DNA of 18,103 bases from DASSUW01 sp035706585 (GCA_035706585.1 DASSUW010000012.1:1-18103); one strand, 5' to 3'. Shown: positions 1-8,800, counted from the stretch's first letter. Notes: a model not told the origin generated them from the letters alone. A program made the numbers and translations.

Positions 1-305
1 GAGCCACCACCGCCGCCGCTCGGCGCCGCGCTCGACCCGCCCCCGGAGCCGCCGCCACCGGACGCCGGCGGCGACGTCGGGTTCGGCAGATCGGGCAGGG
101 ACGGCGGCTCGGGCACCGGAGCCGGCACCGGGGCCGGAGGCAGATCGGGCGCCGGCGGGGGCGTCGGCACCGGGACGGACGGCACCGTCGGTACGGGCAC
201 CGGAAGCTGCGGAGGCTCCGGGAGCGGCGGGACCTGGGCCCACGCGGCGACCGGGACCAGCAGAACAGCCGCCACCGCCACCAGCAGTGCCACCCGCATC
301 CTCAT
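1..305 (-). CDS. Secreted proline-rich protein, 5' part only (runs off left edge)
   Basis: I read this reading frame directly: ATG at 305, open through position 1 (101 codons, no stop). Residues 1-23 are a textbook Sec signal peptide: MRMR, then a hydrophobic stretch ALLVAVAAVLLVPVAA, with a likely signal peptidase I cut after AWA and before Gln24. The mature part is almost entirely Pro/Val/Ala with recurring PVP, PAP and PEP units (about residues 25-80). It then turns into a Gly/Ser-rich run at the window edge, like a flexible linker. No catalytic domain is visible, so the function is unknown. A wall-spanning or linker segment of a larger exported protein is likely. A second in-frame ATG lies two codons downstream at 299, so either may be the start. 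No clear Shine-Dalgarno is seen before either. It lies behind argD with a 115-nt gap that holds two small hairpins, so it is probably its own transcription unit. Confidence 0.72.
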   Translation of the reverse strand, partial: MRMRVALLVAVAAVLLVPVAAWAQVPPLPEPPQLPVPVPTVPSVPVPTPPPAPDLPPAPVPAPVPEPPSLPDLPNPTSPPASGGGGSGGGSSAAPSGGGGG

Positions 306-370
306 CTCACTGCACCGGATACCGGGACGAAGCGCCGCTCAAACCGGCAGGGGTCGTTTTCGGACGAACC

Positions 371-404
371 CGGTCGCCCGCGACCGCGGCCGGGGAGGCC
401 GGCC
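371..404 (-). terminator. Two small tandem hairpins behind argD, possible weak terminator
   Basis: The 306-420 gap between argD and the secreted-protein gene contains two adjacent inverted repeats. CGGTCG/CGACCG occupies 371-386 with a 4-nt loop, and GGCCGG/CCGGCC occupies 388-404 with a 5-nt loop. Each has a perfect 6-bp GC stem. No U-tract follows on the minus strand, so this is at best a U-less actinobacterial-type terminator. In such GC-rich DNA short hairpins also arise by chance. Nothing else is recognisable in the gap. Confidence 0.3.
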
Positions 405-420
405 CGACGAGCGGGCGTCC

Positions 421-1545
421 CTAGGCGAGCAGGCGGCCGAGCCGCGAAAGCGCGTCGTCGATCTGGGCGGCGTCGACCACCAGCGGCGGCAGGAAGCGCA
501 GCGTGCGCGGGCCGGTCGCGTTGATCACGAGCCGTTGCTCGAGCAGCGCGCGGCGCGCCACGTCGGGCGCGTCGCCGTCGATGTCGGCGGCGACCATCAG
601 CCCGACGCCGCGGACGTCGACGACCCGCGGCAGCTCGCGCAGCCCCTCCGCCAGCCGCTCGCCGAGCTCGCGCACGCGCGCAAGGAGCGCGGCGTCGTCG
701 AGCACGTCGAACGCCGCGTTGGCCGCCGCGCAGGCGAGCGGCCCGCCCGCGAACGTCGACCCGTGGTCGCCCGGCGCGAACACGTCGGCCAGCCGCGGCC
801 CGATCACGAGCGCCCCGATCGGCACGCCGCCGCCGAGCGACTTCGCCACGGTCATGGCGTCCGGCACGACGCCGCTCTGCTCGTACGCCCACAGCGTCCC
901 GGTCCTCCCCATGCCGGTCTGGATCTCGTCGAACACGAGGGCGGCGCCGACCGCGTCGCACGCCTCGCGGGCGGCGTGCATCAGCTCCTCGCCCATCGGA
1001 TGCACGCCGGACTCGCCGAGCACCGGCTCCATCAGCACGGCGGCGGTGCCGGAATCGACCGCGGCGCGGACCGCCTCGGGAGCGCGCGCGATCGCCTTGA
1101 AGCCCGGCACCAGCGGCGCGAACGGCGCCTGCTTGGACTCCTGCGGCGTCGCCGACAGGGCCCCGTACGTGCGGCCGTGGAACGCGTCGTGGAACACCAC
1201 GATGTCGCCGCGCGGGCGCGCCTTGCGCACGAGCTTGATCGCCGCCTCGTTGGCCTCCGCGCCGGAGTTCGTGAAGAACACCACGCCGCCCAGCGACGAG
1301 GCGGTGAGACGGTCCGCGAGCCGCACCATCGGGGCGTTCCAGTACAGGTTGCTGACGTGCATCAGCCGGCCCGCCTGCTCACGGATCGCCGCCACGACGT
1401 GCGGGTGGCAGTGGCCGGTGTTGCAGACGGAGATGCCGGCCAGGAAGTCCAGGTACTCGTTGCCGTCCGCATCGACGAGCAGGCAGCCGGACCCGGACGC
1501 GAACTCCACCGGATAGCGCGCGTATGTCGGTGCCAGCGCGCTCAC
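421..1545 (-). CDS. argD: Acetylornithine aminotransferase
   Basis: Class III PLP-dependent aminotransferase that converts N-acetylglutamate semialdehyde plus glutamate to N-acetylornithine in the cytoplasm. It is 374 aa, normal for ArgD. Visible family marks are the GISVCNTGHCHP segment near residues 37-48, the cofactor-phosphate region FTNSGAEANEAA at 91-102, the aspartate of FDEIQTGMGRTG (D206) that pairs with the pyridine nitrogen, the Schiff-base lysine in TVAKSLGGG (K235), and GSTFAGGPLACAAAN at 262-276. I chose GTG at 1545 because the frame is open further upstream only through argB. This GTG forms a GTGA overlap with the argB stop, and homology starts just after it. Ornithine aminotransferases share the fold, but the position behind argCJB settles the role. 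It is the last gene of the run. No argF or argR follows, unlike in mycobacteria. Confidence 0.95.
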   Translation of the reverse strand: MSALAPTYARYPVEFASGSGCLLVDADGNEYLDFLAGISVCNTGHCHPHVVAAIREQAGRLMHVSNLYWNAPMVRLADRLTASSLGGVVFFTNSGAEANEAAIKLVRKARPRGDIVVFHDAFHGRTYGALSATPQESKQAPFAPLVPGFKAIARAPEAVRAAVDSGTAAVLMEPVLGESGVHPMGEELMHAAREACDAVGAALVFDEIQTGMGRTGTLWAYEQSGVVPDAMTVAKSLGGGVPIGALVIGPRLADVFAPGDHGSTFAGGPLACAAANAAFDVLDDAALLARVRELGERLAEGLRELPRVVDVRGVGLMVAADIDGDAPDVARRALLEQRLVINATGPRTLRFLPPLVVDAAQIDDALSRLGRLLA

Positions 1546-2390
1546 GACGCCGGCCTGATCTTGGTCCCCTGCCCGGCGTCGGTGAACAGCTCGAGCAGCA
1601 CCGAGTGCGGCACGCGGCCGTCGACGATGTGCGCGTAGCTGACGCCGCCGTGGATCGCGTCCAGGCACGCCTGCAGCTTCGGCCGCATCCCACCGCCCGT
1701 CCGTTCGAGCGCGGCCTCGACCTCGTCGGCGCCGGTCTCCGACACCACCGACGCCGGGTCGTCGGGATCGCTCAGCCAGCCCGGCACGTCGGTGAGGAAC
1801 ATCAGCTTGTAGGCGCCGAGCGCGCGCGCCACGGCGGCGGCCGCCTCGTCGGCGTTGACGTTGTGGGAGCGGCCCGCGCGGTCGGCGCCGATCGAGGCGA
1901 TCACCGGGATGTAGTCCTCGGCGATGTGCGTGATGACGCCGATGTTGACCTTCTCGATCTTGCCGACGTACCCGATGTCCTCGCCGCCCGGACCCTCCAT
2001 CGTGTCGACCCGGAACAGCAGGCCGTCGTCGCCGCACAGCCCGACGGCCGGCTGGCCGTGGCGGTTGATGCGCAGCACGATGTCCTTGTTGACCTTGCCG
2101 ACGAGCACCATCTTGGCCACCTCGACGGTGGCCTCGTCGCTGACCCGCAGGCCGCCGACAAACTCCACCGGCAGGTCGAGCCGCTCCATGTAGGCGGTGA
2201 TCTCCGGCCCGCCGCCGTGGACCACGATCGGGTTCATCCCGACGTACTTGAGCAGCACCACGTCGCGCGCGAAGTCCTCGCGCAACTCCGGGTCGTTCAT
2301 CGCCGCGCCGCCGTACTTGATCACGACCGTGCGGCCGTGGAACTCGCGGATGTAGGGGAGCGCCTCGAGCAGCGTCCCGACGTCGCGCAT
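1542..2390 (-). CDS. argB: Acetylglutamate kinase
   Basis: Amino-acid-kinase-family enzyme that phosphorylates N-acetylglutamate, normally the controlled step of arginine synthesis. It is 282 aa. Seen are the nucleotide/phosphate-binding lysine in VVIKYGGAAM (K25), the glycine loop VVHGGGPEI (57-65), SHNVNADEAAAAV (175-187) for substrate and ATP binding, GGGMRPKL around K238 and the C-terminal FTDAGQGTKI. The N-terminal helix EALPYIREF before the first strand is typical of the arginine-inhibited, hexameric class, so feedback inhibition by arginine is a reasonable inference. The start is ambiguous. ATG at 2390 shares one base with the argJ stop (TGATG). GTG at 2393 would overlap it by four bases and sits at a better distance (8 nt) from a GGAG at 2402-2405. 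I keep ATG, because the choice adds only one residue. Confidence 0.95.
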   Translation of the reverse strand: MRDVGTLLEALPYIREFHGRTVVIKYGGAAMNDPELREDFARDVVLLKYVGMNPIVVHGGGPEITAYMERLDLPVEFVGGLRVSDEATVEVAKMVLVGKVNKDIVLRINRHGQPAVGLCGDDGLLFRVDTMEGPGGEDIGYVGKIEKVNIGVITHIAEDYIPVIASIGADRAGRSHNVNADEAAAAVARALGAYKLMFLTDVPGWLSDPDDPASVVSETGADEVEAALERTGGGMRPKLQACLDAIHGGVSYAHIVDGRVPHSVLLELFTDAGQGTKIRPAS

Positions 2391-3616
2391 CACGTCGTGT
2401 ACTCCGCGTTGATCGTCACGTACTCGTGCGAGAGGTCGGAGAAGAACACCTCGGCCTCGGCGCCCTCGCCGGGCAGGGCGACCGTGTACTCGACCTCGTC
2501 GCCCGCGACGGCGCCCGCGAGCGCCGGCTGATCGAACGGCAGCGCCGTCCCCGCGCGGCAGACCTGGACGTCCTCGATCCAGATGTCGAGCGGCAGCGGC
2601 GCGCTGTCGTGGACCGCCGCGCCGACGGCCTGCGCGATCCGGCCCCAGTTGGGGTCGCCGCCGTGCAGCGCCGCCTTGACGAGCGGCGAGTTCGCGACCG
2701 CGCGCGCCGCGCGCGCGACCGTCTCGTCGTGGCCGCCGTGGACGACGATGCGGCCGACCCGCCGCGCGCCCTCGCCGTCGCGCACGATCAGCAGCGCCAG
2801 CCGCCGCAGCAGCGCGTCGAGCGCCTCGCCGAAGCGCAGCTCGTCCTCGGACTCGGGCTCGATGCGCACGCCGCTCGCGCCCGACGCCATCAGGATCACG
2901 GTGTCGTTCGTGGAGAGCTGCCCGTCGACCGACGCGCGGTCGAACGAGCGCTTCACGCACACGCCGAGCAGCAGGTCGGCGGTCGCGGGCGCGAGCGCCG
3001 CGTCGGTCTCCACGAAGCACAGCATCGTCGCGAACGCGGGCGAGATCATCCCGGCGCCCTTGGCCTGCGCGCACAGCGCCACCGTGCCCGACGGCAGCTC
3101 GACGCTCAGCGCCGCGCGCTTCTCGAACCGGTCGGTCGTCGAGATCGCCTCGGTGAACGCGGCGTCGGCGTCCGGCGCCAGCTCGGTGCGCGCGGCCGAG
3201 AGGCCGCGGATGACCTTCTCGGTGTCCAGGTGCACGCCGATCACCCCCGTCGACGCGATCGCCACGCGGTCCTCGGGCACGCCCGCGACCATCGCCCCGG
3301 CGCCCTGCATGCGGGCCGCGTCCTCGAGGCCGCGGCGCCCGGTGGCGGCGTTGGCGTTGCCGGAGTTGACGACGACGGCGCGGATGCCGGCGAGCTCGCA
3401 GCGCTCCTGCGTCAGCAGCACCGGCGCGGCGAGCACGCCCGAGCGCGTGAAGCGCGCGGCGCTGACGGTCTCCGGAGCGTCCGAGACGAGCAGGCCGAGG
3501 TCGCGCGAACCTGACGGCTTGAGGCCGCACGCGACGCCCGCGGCGCGGAAGCCCGCGGGCAGTCCGCCGTCGAGCTCGGTGACATGGTCGGGCGCCTGGA
3601 CCCAGCGCGACTTCAC
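2390..3616 (-). CDS. argJ: Bifunctional glutamate N-acetyltransferase / ornithine acetyltransferase
   Basis: Transfers the acetyl group from acetylornithine to glutamate, so the acetyl group is recycled; some members also use acetyl-CoA for the first step. It is 408 aa, the usual length. ArgJ is a self-cleaving Ntn-type enzyme. The cleavage site is visible in KGAGMISPAFATMLCF, predicted between A196 and T197, with T197 as the new N-terminal nucleophile. The oxyanion-hole segment STGVIGVHLD is at 122-131 and VVVNSGNANAATG at 81-93. The start GTG at 3616 forms a GTGA overlap with the argC stop, and the homology begins at once (SRWVQAPDHVTELDGG). Its presence means the organism does not strictly need ArgE. 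It lies between argC and argB, the classic order. Confidence 0.96.
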   Translation of the reverse strand: MKSRWVQAPDHVTELDGGLPAGFRAAGVACGLKPSGSRDLGLLVSDAPETVSAARFTRSGVLAAPVLLTQERCELAGIRAVVVNSGNANAATGRRGLEDAARMQGAGAMVAGVPEDRVAIASTGVIGVHLDTEKVIRGLSAARTELAPDADAAFTEAISTTDRFEKRAALSVELPSGTVALCAQAKGAGMISPAFATMLCFVETDAALAPATADLLLGVCVKRSFDRASVDGQLSTNDTVILMASGASGVRIEPESEDELRFGEALDALLRRLALLIVRDGEGARRVGRIVVHGGHDETVARAARAVANSPLVKAALHGGDPNWGRIAQAVGAAVHDSAPLPLDIWIEDVQVCRAGTALPFDQPALAGAVAGDEVEYTVALPGEGAEAEVFFSDLSHEYVTINAEYTT

Positions 3617-4590
3617 AGCCCCTCGCCCTCGTCCCGCCCGAACATCAGGTTCAGGTTCTGCACCGCCTGCGACGACGTGCCCTTCCACAGGTTGTCGATC
3701 GTCGCGAACACGATCAGGCGGCCGGTCCGCTCGTCGCCGTGGAGCGAGATGCGGCAGTAGTTGGTCTCGCGGACCTCCTGCATCCCGGGCGGGCCTGCGA
3801 CGACCTCGACCCAGGGCTCGTCGTCGTAGGCGCGCGCGTAGAGCGCGGCGAAGTCCTCGTCGCGGGTGGGCGTGACGTAGCAGGAGACGAGCTCGCCGTA
3901 CGCGAGCGGCACGAGATGCGGCGTGAACGTCACGCGCACGCCGTCGCCGAGCTCCTGCTCGATCTCCGGCGTGTGCCGATGGCGGCCGACCTTGTACGGC
4001 GTCACGGTCTCGTCGACGGCCACGAAGTGCTTGCTCGCGGTCGGCTCGCGCCCGGCACCGCTCACGCCTGACTTCGCGTCGATCACCACGTCGCCGAGCA
4101 GGCCGGCCCGGGCGAGCGGGGCGAGGGCGAGGATCGCGGCGGTCGGGTAGCAGCCGGGATTCGCCACCAGGTCGGCGCCGGCGATCGCGTCCCGGTGCAG
4201 CTCGGGCAGCCCGTACACGGCGTCGCCGATCAGCCCGGGGGCCGCGTGGTCGCCGTACCACTCCTCGTAGACGGCGCGCGAGCGCAGCCGGAAGTCGGCC
4301 GACAGATCGACGACCCGGACGCCGCGCTCGCGCAGCTCGGCCACGACCGGCGCGGCGGCGCCGTGCGGGTAGGCGACGACGGCGGCGTCGACGGCGGCAT
4401 GGCGGTCGCGGTCGTACTGCTCGAGCACGAGCGGCACGCGCGAGCGCGGGTGCACCGCGTCGAGCCGCTCGCCGGCATCCGACCGCGCGGTGACGTGGGT
4501 GAGCTCGAAGTGCGGGTGGCGGTGCAGCAGCGCGCTCGCCACCGCGCCCGCGTAGCCCGCCGCGCCGAGTACCGCGACGCTCTCACCCAC
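3613..4590 (-). CDS. argC: N-acetyl-gamma-glutamyl-phosphate reductase
   Basis: NADPH-dependent reductase that turns acetylglutamyl phosphate into the semialdehyde, the third step of arginine synthesis. It is 325 aa. The Rossmann motif VAVLGAAGYAGAVASALL starts at residue 5. The catalytic cysteine sits in ANPGCYPTAAILAL (C147), and the HRHTPEIEQEL segment carries the expected histidines. DLSADFRLR near 95-103 and FATIDNLWKGTSSQAVQNLN near the C-terminus are also characteristic. I take GTG at 4590 as start, since homology begins at residue 4. This makes an 8-nt overlap with the end of pheT. The upstream sequence is G-rich but shows no clean Shine-Dalgarno, so coupling to pheT translation is likely. 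Confidence 0.95.
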   Translation of the reverse strand: MGESVAVLGAAGYAGAVASALLHRHPHFELTHVTARSDAGERLDAVHPRSRVPLVLEQYDRDRHAAVDAAVVAYPHGAAAPVVAELRERGVRVVDLSADFRLRSRAVYEEWYGDHAAPGLIGDAVYGLPELHRDAIAGADLVANPGCYPTAAILALAPLARAGLLGDVVIDAKSGVSGAGREPTASKHFVAVDETVTPYKVGRHRHTPEIEQELGDGVRVTFTPHLVPLAYGELVSCYVTPTRDEDFAALYARAYDDEPWVEVVAGPPGMQEVRETNYCRISLHGDERTGRLIVFATIDNLWKGTSSQAVQNLNLMFGRDEGEGL

Positions 4591-7012
4591 GCGGCTCGCC
4601 CCCGAGGCGCTCGGCCACGGCGGCGTCGATCTTCGCGCGCCGCTGCGCGACCTCCTCGTCGGTGAGCGTGCGGTCGTCGGCGCGGAACTGCAGCCGCAGC
4701 GCCAGCGACACGCGACCCTCGGCGGGATAGACGTCGAAGATCTCGGCCGCGCGCAGGAGCGGGCCGCCGGACTCGCGCACGGTGGCGAGCACGTCGGCCG
4801 CCGCCACGTCGGGCGCGAACCACCAGGCACGGTCCTGCAGCACGGCGGGGAACGACGTGAGGTCCTCGTAGCGCGGGTGGTGCAGCGCCGCGTCCTCGAT
4901 CAGGCCGAGGTCGAGCTCGAACCCGGCCGCGTGCTCGAGGTCCCAGGCCGCCGCGACAGCGGGATGGACCTCGCCGAGCCAGCCGGCGTCGCGGCCGCCG
5001 ATCAGCACGCGCGCCGCACGGCCGGGATGCAGGAACGGCTCGCGCAGGCGCGCAACGGTCCACGGCACGCGCAGCGTGTCGAGCAGCGCCGCGAGCACGC
5101 CCTTGACGGCGAAGAAATCGGCCCGCGGCGGGTCGCCCTCGCGCCACGACGGCGGGCGCATCGCGCCGGTCAGCAGCGCGCCGATGTGCGGGCGCTCCTC
5201 GGGCAGCGGCTCGCTGCGCTCCTCGGCGGCGGTGCGCTCGCCCGCGCGCGGCTGCGCGAGGAAGATCGCGCCGAGCTCGTACAGCCGCAGGTCGGACATT
5301 CCCCGTGCGCGGTTGCGCCTCGCAACGTCGAGCAGCGAGCCGAGCAGCGTCGTGCGCAGCACCGACTGGTCCTCCGACATCGGGTTGCGCAGCACGACGG
5401 CGGCATGCCGCGGGTCGTCGTCCGTGAGGCGCAGGCGGTCCACGAGATCGGGCGTGGTGAAGACCCAGCCGCAGACCTCCGACAGGCCGGCGGCGGCGAG
5501 CGCGTCCTCGGCCCGGCGCCGCAGGCGCTGCTGGGGCGCGAGCACGCCGGCGGCGCCGCGCCGCGACGGCAGCGTGGCGGGGAGCTTCTCCAGCCCCCAC
5601 AGCCGCGCGACCTCCTCGACGAGGTCGGCCTCACGGGTCACGTCGGAGCGCCGGAACGCGGGCACCTTGGCGTCGAGCCCGTCGTCGGCCTCGCTCACGG
5701 CGAACTCGAGCGCGCGCAGGATCTGCGCCGCCTCGGCGCGCGGGATCGCGGTGCCGAGCAGCCGCGCCATCCGCTCGTCGCGCAGCCGGATCACGGGCGT
5801 CTCCGGACCAGGACCACCGACGTCGATCGTGCCGCCGACGAGCCGCGCGCCCGCCAGCTCGGTCATCAGGATCGTCGCCAGCGCCTGGCCGTCCATCGTC
5901 TGCTCGGGCTGCAGGCCCTTCTCGAACCGGCCGGACGCCTCCGAGCGCAGCGCCAGCCGCGTCGACGTGCGCTGGATGTTCGGGCCGTTCCAGGTCGCCG
6001 CCTCCATCACCACGCTCGTCGTGGTGTCTTGCACCTCCGAGCGCTGGCCGCCCATGATCCCGCCGATCGAGGTCGGGCCCTCGTCGTCGCAGATGATCAC
6101 CATGTCGGCGTCGAACGTGCGCTCGACGTCGTCCAGCGTGGTCATCGTCTCGCCGGCGAGCGCGCGCCGGACGACCAGCCGGCCGCCGGCGATCAGGTCG
6201 CGGTCGAACGCGTGCATCGGCTGCCCGGTCGCGAGCATCACGAAGTTCGTGATGTCGACGACATTGTTGATCGGCCGCATCCCGGCGGCGGTCAGCCGCG
6301 CCTTCAGCCACTCCGGGGACGGGCCGAGCTCGACGTCCTCGTACAGCCGCGCCGTGAAGCGCGGGCACAGGTCGGGGTCCTGGACCTCGATCGTCACGCC
6401 GGGGACCTCGCCCGGACCGCCGGGATCGTTCGTCCACGGGGGCGGGGCGAGCGGCGCGCCGGTGGCGGCGTGCACCTCGCGCGCGACGCCGTAGATGCTC
6501 AGGCAGTCGGGCCGGTTCGGCGTGATCTCGAGCTCGAGCACCTCGCCCGCGATCGGCAGCACGTCGATCAGCGGCGTGCCCGGCCGCAGCTCGGCGTCCA
6601 GCACCATGATCCCGTCGTGGTCGGGACCGATCGCGACCTCGTCCTCGGCGAGGATCATCCCGGCCGACTCCACGCCGCGCAGCTTCGCGCGCCCCAGCTT
6701 CGTGCCGTCGGGCATGACCGCGCCCGGCTCGGCGACCGCCACGATCTGGCCGGCCGCCACGTTCGGCGCGCCGCAGACGATCGTGCGCGCGTCCCCGCTG
6801 CCGACGTCGACCGTGCAGACCGTCAGCCGATCGGCGTCCGGGTGCCGATCGGCGGTCAGGACGCGGCCGACCATGAAGTGCTCGAGCGCGCCGACGCCGT
6901 GCGCGTGGACGGCCTCGACCTTCGTGCCGGTCATCGTGAGCCGGTGCTCGAGCTCGGTGATCCCGATTTTCGGGTCGCAGTAGTCGTGCAGCCAGAAGAC
7001 CGGAACTCTCAT
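4583..7012 (-). CDS. pheT: Phenylalanine-tRNA ligase beta subunit
   Basis: Large subunit of the (alpha-beta)2 PheRS, needed for tRNA binding and editing. It is 809 aa, the full bacterial length. From N to C terminus I see a short start strand (MRVPVFWLHDY), the EMAP-like tRNA-binding OB domain (about 40-150, with HPDADRLTVCTVDVG and CGAPNV), the B3/B4 editing part, whose start shows EITPNRPDCLSIYG, and B5 with the TSTRLALRSEASGRFEKG region. It ends with the ferredoxin-fold anticodon-binding domain (about 715-800, SFPAVLQDRAWWF to LTDEEVAQRRAKIDAAVAER). ATG at 7012 overlaps the pheS stop (ATGA), and a GGAG lies 8 nt upstream at 7021-7024. It is translationally coupled to pheS upstream and argC downstream. 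Confidence 0.97.
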   Translation of the reverse strand: MRVPVFWLHDYCDPKIGITELEHRLTMTGTKVEAVHAHGVGALEHFMVGRVLTADRHPDADRLTVCTVDVGSGDARTIVCGAPNVAAGQIVAVAEPGAVMPDGTKLGRAKLRGVESAGMILAEDEVAIGPDHDGIMVLDAELRPGTPLIDVLPIAGEVLELEITPNRPDCLSIYGVAREVHAATGAPLAPPPWTNDPGGPGEVPGVTIEVQDPDLCPRFTARLYEDVELGPSPEWLKARLTAAGMRPINNVVDITNFVMLATGQPMHAFDRDLIAGGRLVVRRALAGETMTTLDDVERTFDADMVIICDDEGPTSIGGIMGGQRSEVQDTTTSVVMEAATWNGPNIQRTSTRLALRSEASGRFEKGLQPEQTMDGQALATILMTELAGARLVGGTIDVGGPGPETPVIRLRDERMARLLGTAIPRAEAAQILRALEFAVSEADDGLDAKVPAFRRSDVTREADLVEEVARLWGLEKLPATLPSRRGAAGVLAPQQRLRRRAEDALAAAGLSEVCGWVFTTPDLVDRLRLTDDDPRHAAVVLRNPMSEDQSVLRTTLLGSLLDVARRNRARGMSDLRLYELGAIFLAQPRAGERTAAEERSEPLPEERPHIGALLTGAMRPPSWREGDPPRADFFAVKGVLAALLDTLRVPWTVARLREPFLHPGRAARVLIGGRDAGWLGEVHPAVAAAWDLEHAAGFELDLGLIEDAALHHPRYEDLTSFPAVLQDRAWWFAPDVAAADVLATVRESGGPLLRAAEIFDVYPAEGRVSLALRLQFRADDRTLTDEEVAQRRAKIDAAVAERLGGEPRG

Positions 7013-8058
7013 CCGAACTGCTCCAGGAACCGCAGGTCGTTGTCGTAGAACAGGCGCAGGTCGCTGACGCCGTGGCGCAGCATCGCGACGCGCTCGATGC
7101 CCAGACCGAACGCGAAGCCCTGATGGCGCTCCGGGTCGTAGCCGTACTCGCGCACGTACTCGAAGACGTTCGGGTCGACCTCGCCGGCGCCGAGGATCTC
7201 GATCCACCCCTCGCCCTTGCACAGCGGGCAGCGCGAGCCGTCGCGCAGGAAGCCGTCGTTGCAGTTGAAGCACGAGACGTCGCACTCGACGCTCGGCTCG
7301 GTGAACGGGAAGAAGTGCGGGCGCAGGCGCACGCGGCGGTCGTCGCCGAAGTACGCGCGCGCGAACGCGAGCAGCGTGCCCTGCAGATCGCCGAGCGTGA
7401 CGTCCTCGTCGACGGCCAGACCCTCGACCTGGTTGAACTGCGGCGTGTGCGTGGCGTCGTTGTCGCGCCGGTAGGTGCGGCCGGGCACGACGACGTACAG
7501 CGGCGGCGGATGCTGCTCCATCGCGCGCGTCTGCATCGGCGACGTGTGGACGCGGAGCAGCACCTCGTCGGAGATGTAGAACGTGTCCGTCTCCTGCCGC
7601 GACGGATGCGTCTCGTCGAAGTTCAGCGCGTCGAAGTTGTAGTAGGCGAGCTCGGTCTCGGGGCCCTCCATCACGCGGAAGCCGAGGCCGAGGAAGATGT
7701 CCTCGATCTCGCGCCGGGCCTGGGTGATCAGGTGGATCCGGCCGGGCGCGACCCGCGGCGAGCCGGGCAGCGTGACGTCGACGACGTCGGCGGCCAACCG
7801 GCTGTCCAGCTCGGCCGCGGCGAGCTCGGCGGCGCGGGCGTCGATCGCCGCCTCGAGCGCCTTGCGCGCCTCGTTGGCGGCGCGGCCGACGGTGCCGCGC
7901 TCCTCCGCCGGCAGCTGGGCGACGCCGCGCAGCAGGTTCGGCAGCTCGGCCTTGCGGCCCAGGAAGCGGACGCGCACGTCCTCGAGCTCGGTCGTGTCCG
8001 GCGCTTGGGCGATCGCCGCCTCCCCGGCGGCGCGCAGCTCGCTGATCCTCTCGTTCAT
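7009..8058 (-). CDS. pheS: Phenylalanine-tRNA ligase alpha subunit
   Basis: Catalytic class II synthetase subunit that activates phenylalanine and charges tRNA-Phe as a heterotetramer with PheT. It is 349 aa. Residues 1-85 form the usual N-terminal coiled-coil arm that contacts tRNA. Motif 2 is VPGRTYRRDNDATHTPQFNQ (191-210), and motif 3 is GFAFGLGIERVAMLRHG (314-330). An insertion with two CxxC pairs (C263/C266 and C277/C280) precedes GWIEILGAGEVDP. A similar cysteine insertion occurs in Bacillus-type PheS and may bind zinc. ATG at 8058 overlaps the stop of the upstream methyltransferase (ATGA). An AGGA lies 10 nt upstream. No T-box or Phe-rich leader peptide was seen before it. Confidence 0.97.
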   Translation of the reverse strand: MNERISELRAAGEAAIAQAPDTTELEDVRVRFLGRKAELPNLLRGVAQLPAEERGTVGRAANEARKALEAAIDARAAELAAAELDSRLAADVVDVTLPGSPRVAPGRIHLITQARREIEDIFLGLGFRVMEGPETELAYYNFDALNFDETHPSRQETDTFYISDEVLLRVHTSPMQTRAMEQHPPPLYVVVPGRTYRRDNDATHTPQFNQVEGLAVDEDVTLGDLQGTLLAFARAYFGDDRRVRLRPHFFPFTEPSVECDVSCFNCNDGFLRDGSRCPLCKGEGWIEILGAGEVDPNVFEYVREYGYDPERHQGFAFGLGIERVAMLRHGVSDLRLFYDNDLRFLEQFG

Positions 8059-8798
8059 GGGGCGGCCATCCTACGGTTGCACTCGTACAAGGCGACGGTT
8101 GCCGCCATCGCGGCGTTCAAAGACTCTGCCGCGACGGGAATCGTCGCCGCCGCGTCGCAGTCGGCGACGACGTCGGGGGCGAGACCGGCGCGCTCGGCGC
8201 CGACGACGATCGTCACGTCCTCGCCGGGTGACGAGAGGGGTTCGGCTCCGACGCGCAGCGTTGCGCCGGCCGCAGCGAGCGGCGCGCCCCCGTGCGCGAC
8301 GAGCGCGATCTTGCGGCCCGGGAGGTCGTGGACCGCGCGGACGCCGGCCAGGGGCACGTCGAACAGCGCGCCCATCGACGCCCGCACGGCCTTGGGTCCG
8401 TACGGGTCGGCGGTGCCCGGTCCGAGCGCGACGCTGCTCGCGCCGAACGCCAGCGCGCCGCGCAGCGCCGTGCCGACGTTGCCGGGGTCGTTGACGCCCC
8501 ACAGCGCCAGGCACAGCGGCCCGGCCGGCGCCGGCGCCCAGCGCTGCGCGTACACGGCCAGCGCCCGCGTGCCCGAGCCGAGCTGGGACACCTGCGCGAG
8601 CAGGTGCGGCGCGACCTCCTCGCCCTCCAGCCCGGATCCGTCGGCCACGAGCCGCGCGAGCGGCTCCCAGCCGGCGGCGTCCGCCGCCTCGAGCAGGTCC
8701 TCGCCCTCGGCCACGAACTCGCGCAGCTTGTCGCGCCACTTGCGGCCCGCGAGCTTGCGGATCTCCTTGAGCTGTTCGTTGTGGGGGCTGGTGATCAC
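8055..8798 (-). CDS. SpoU/TrmH-family 2'-O-ribose RNA methyltransferase (probable 23S rRNA)
   Basis: SAM-dependent methyltransferase of the SPOUT knot class, 247 aa. The N-terminal substrate-binding segment ITSPHNEQLKEIRKLAGRK is typical of 23S rRNA members. The three SpoU motifs are present: motif 1 NDPGNVGTALRGALAFGA (N103, N107, R113), motif 2 VVGAERAGL (198-206), and motif 3 IPVAAESLNAAMAATVALYE (220-239). It occupies the position of tsnR in mycobacteria, between rplT and pheS, but thiostrepton resistance cannot be inferred, so I give no symbol. The start is GTG at 8798, fixed by an in-frame TAA directly upstream. There is no Shine-Dalgarno, and the U-tract of the rplT terminator ends two bases before the start codon. 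Expression therefore needs terminator read-through or a leaderless message. Confidence 0.88.
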   Translation of the reverse strand: MITSPHNEQLKEIRKLAGRKWRDKLREFVAEGEDLLEAADAAGWEPLARLVADGSGLEGEEVAPHLLAQVSQLGSGTRALAVYAQRWAPAPAGPLCLALWGVNDPGNVGTALRGALAFGASSVALGPGTADPYGPKAVRASMGALFDVPLAGVRAVHDLPGRKIALVAHGGAPLAAAGATLRVGAEPLSSPGEDVTIVVGAERAGLAPDVVADCDAAATIPVAAESLNAAMAATVALYECNRRMAAP

Positions 8799-8800
8799 TT

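Noticed and set aside
503..1638. Two overlapping plus-strand frames of about 340-370 aa across argD
   Set aside because: They lie opposite a clear ArgD with all catalytic residues and have the low-complexity Arg/Ala/Ser composition of GC-rich antisense frames.
4877..7048. 723-aa plus-strand open frame opposite pheT
   Set aside because: Composition is Arg/Gln/His/Val-rich without any recognisable motif, and the opposite strand holds a full-length PheT.
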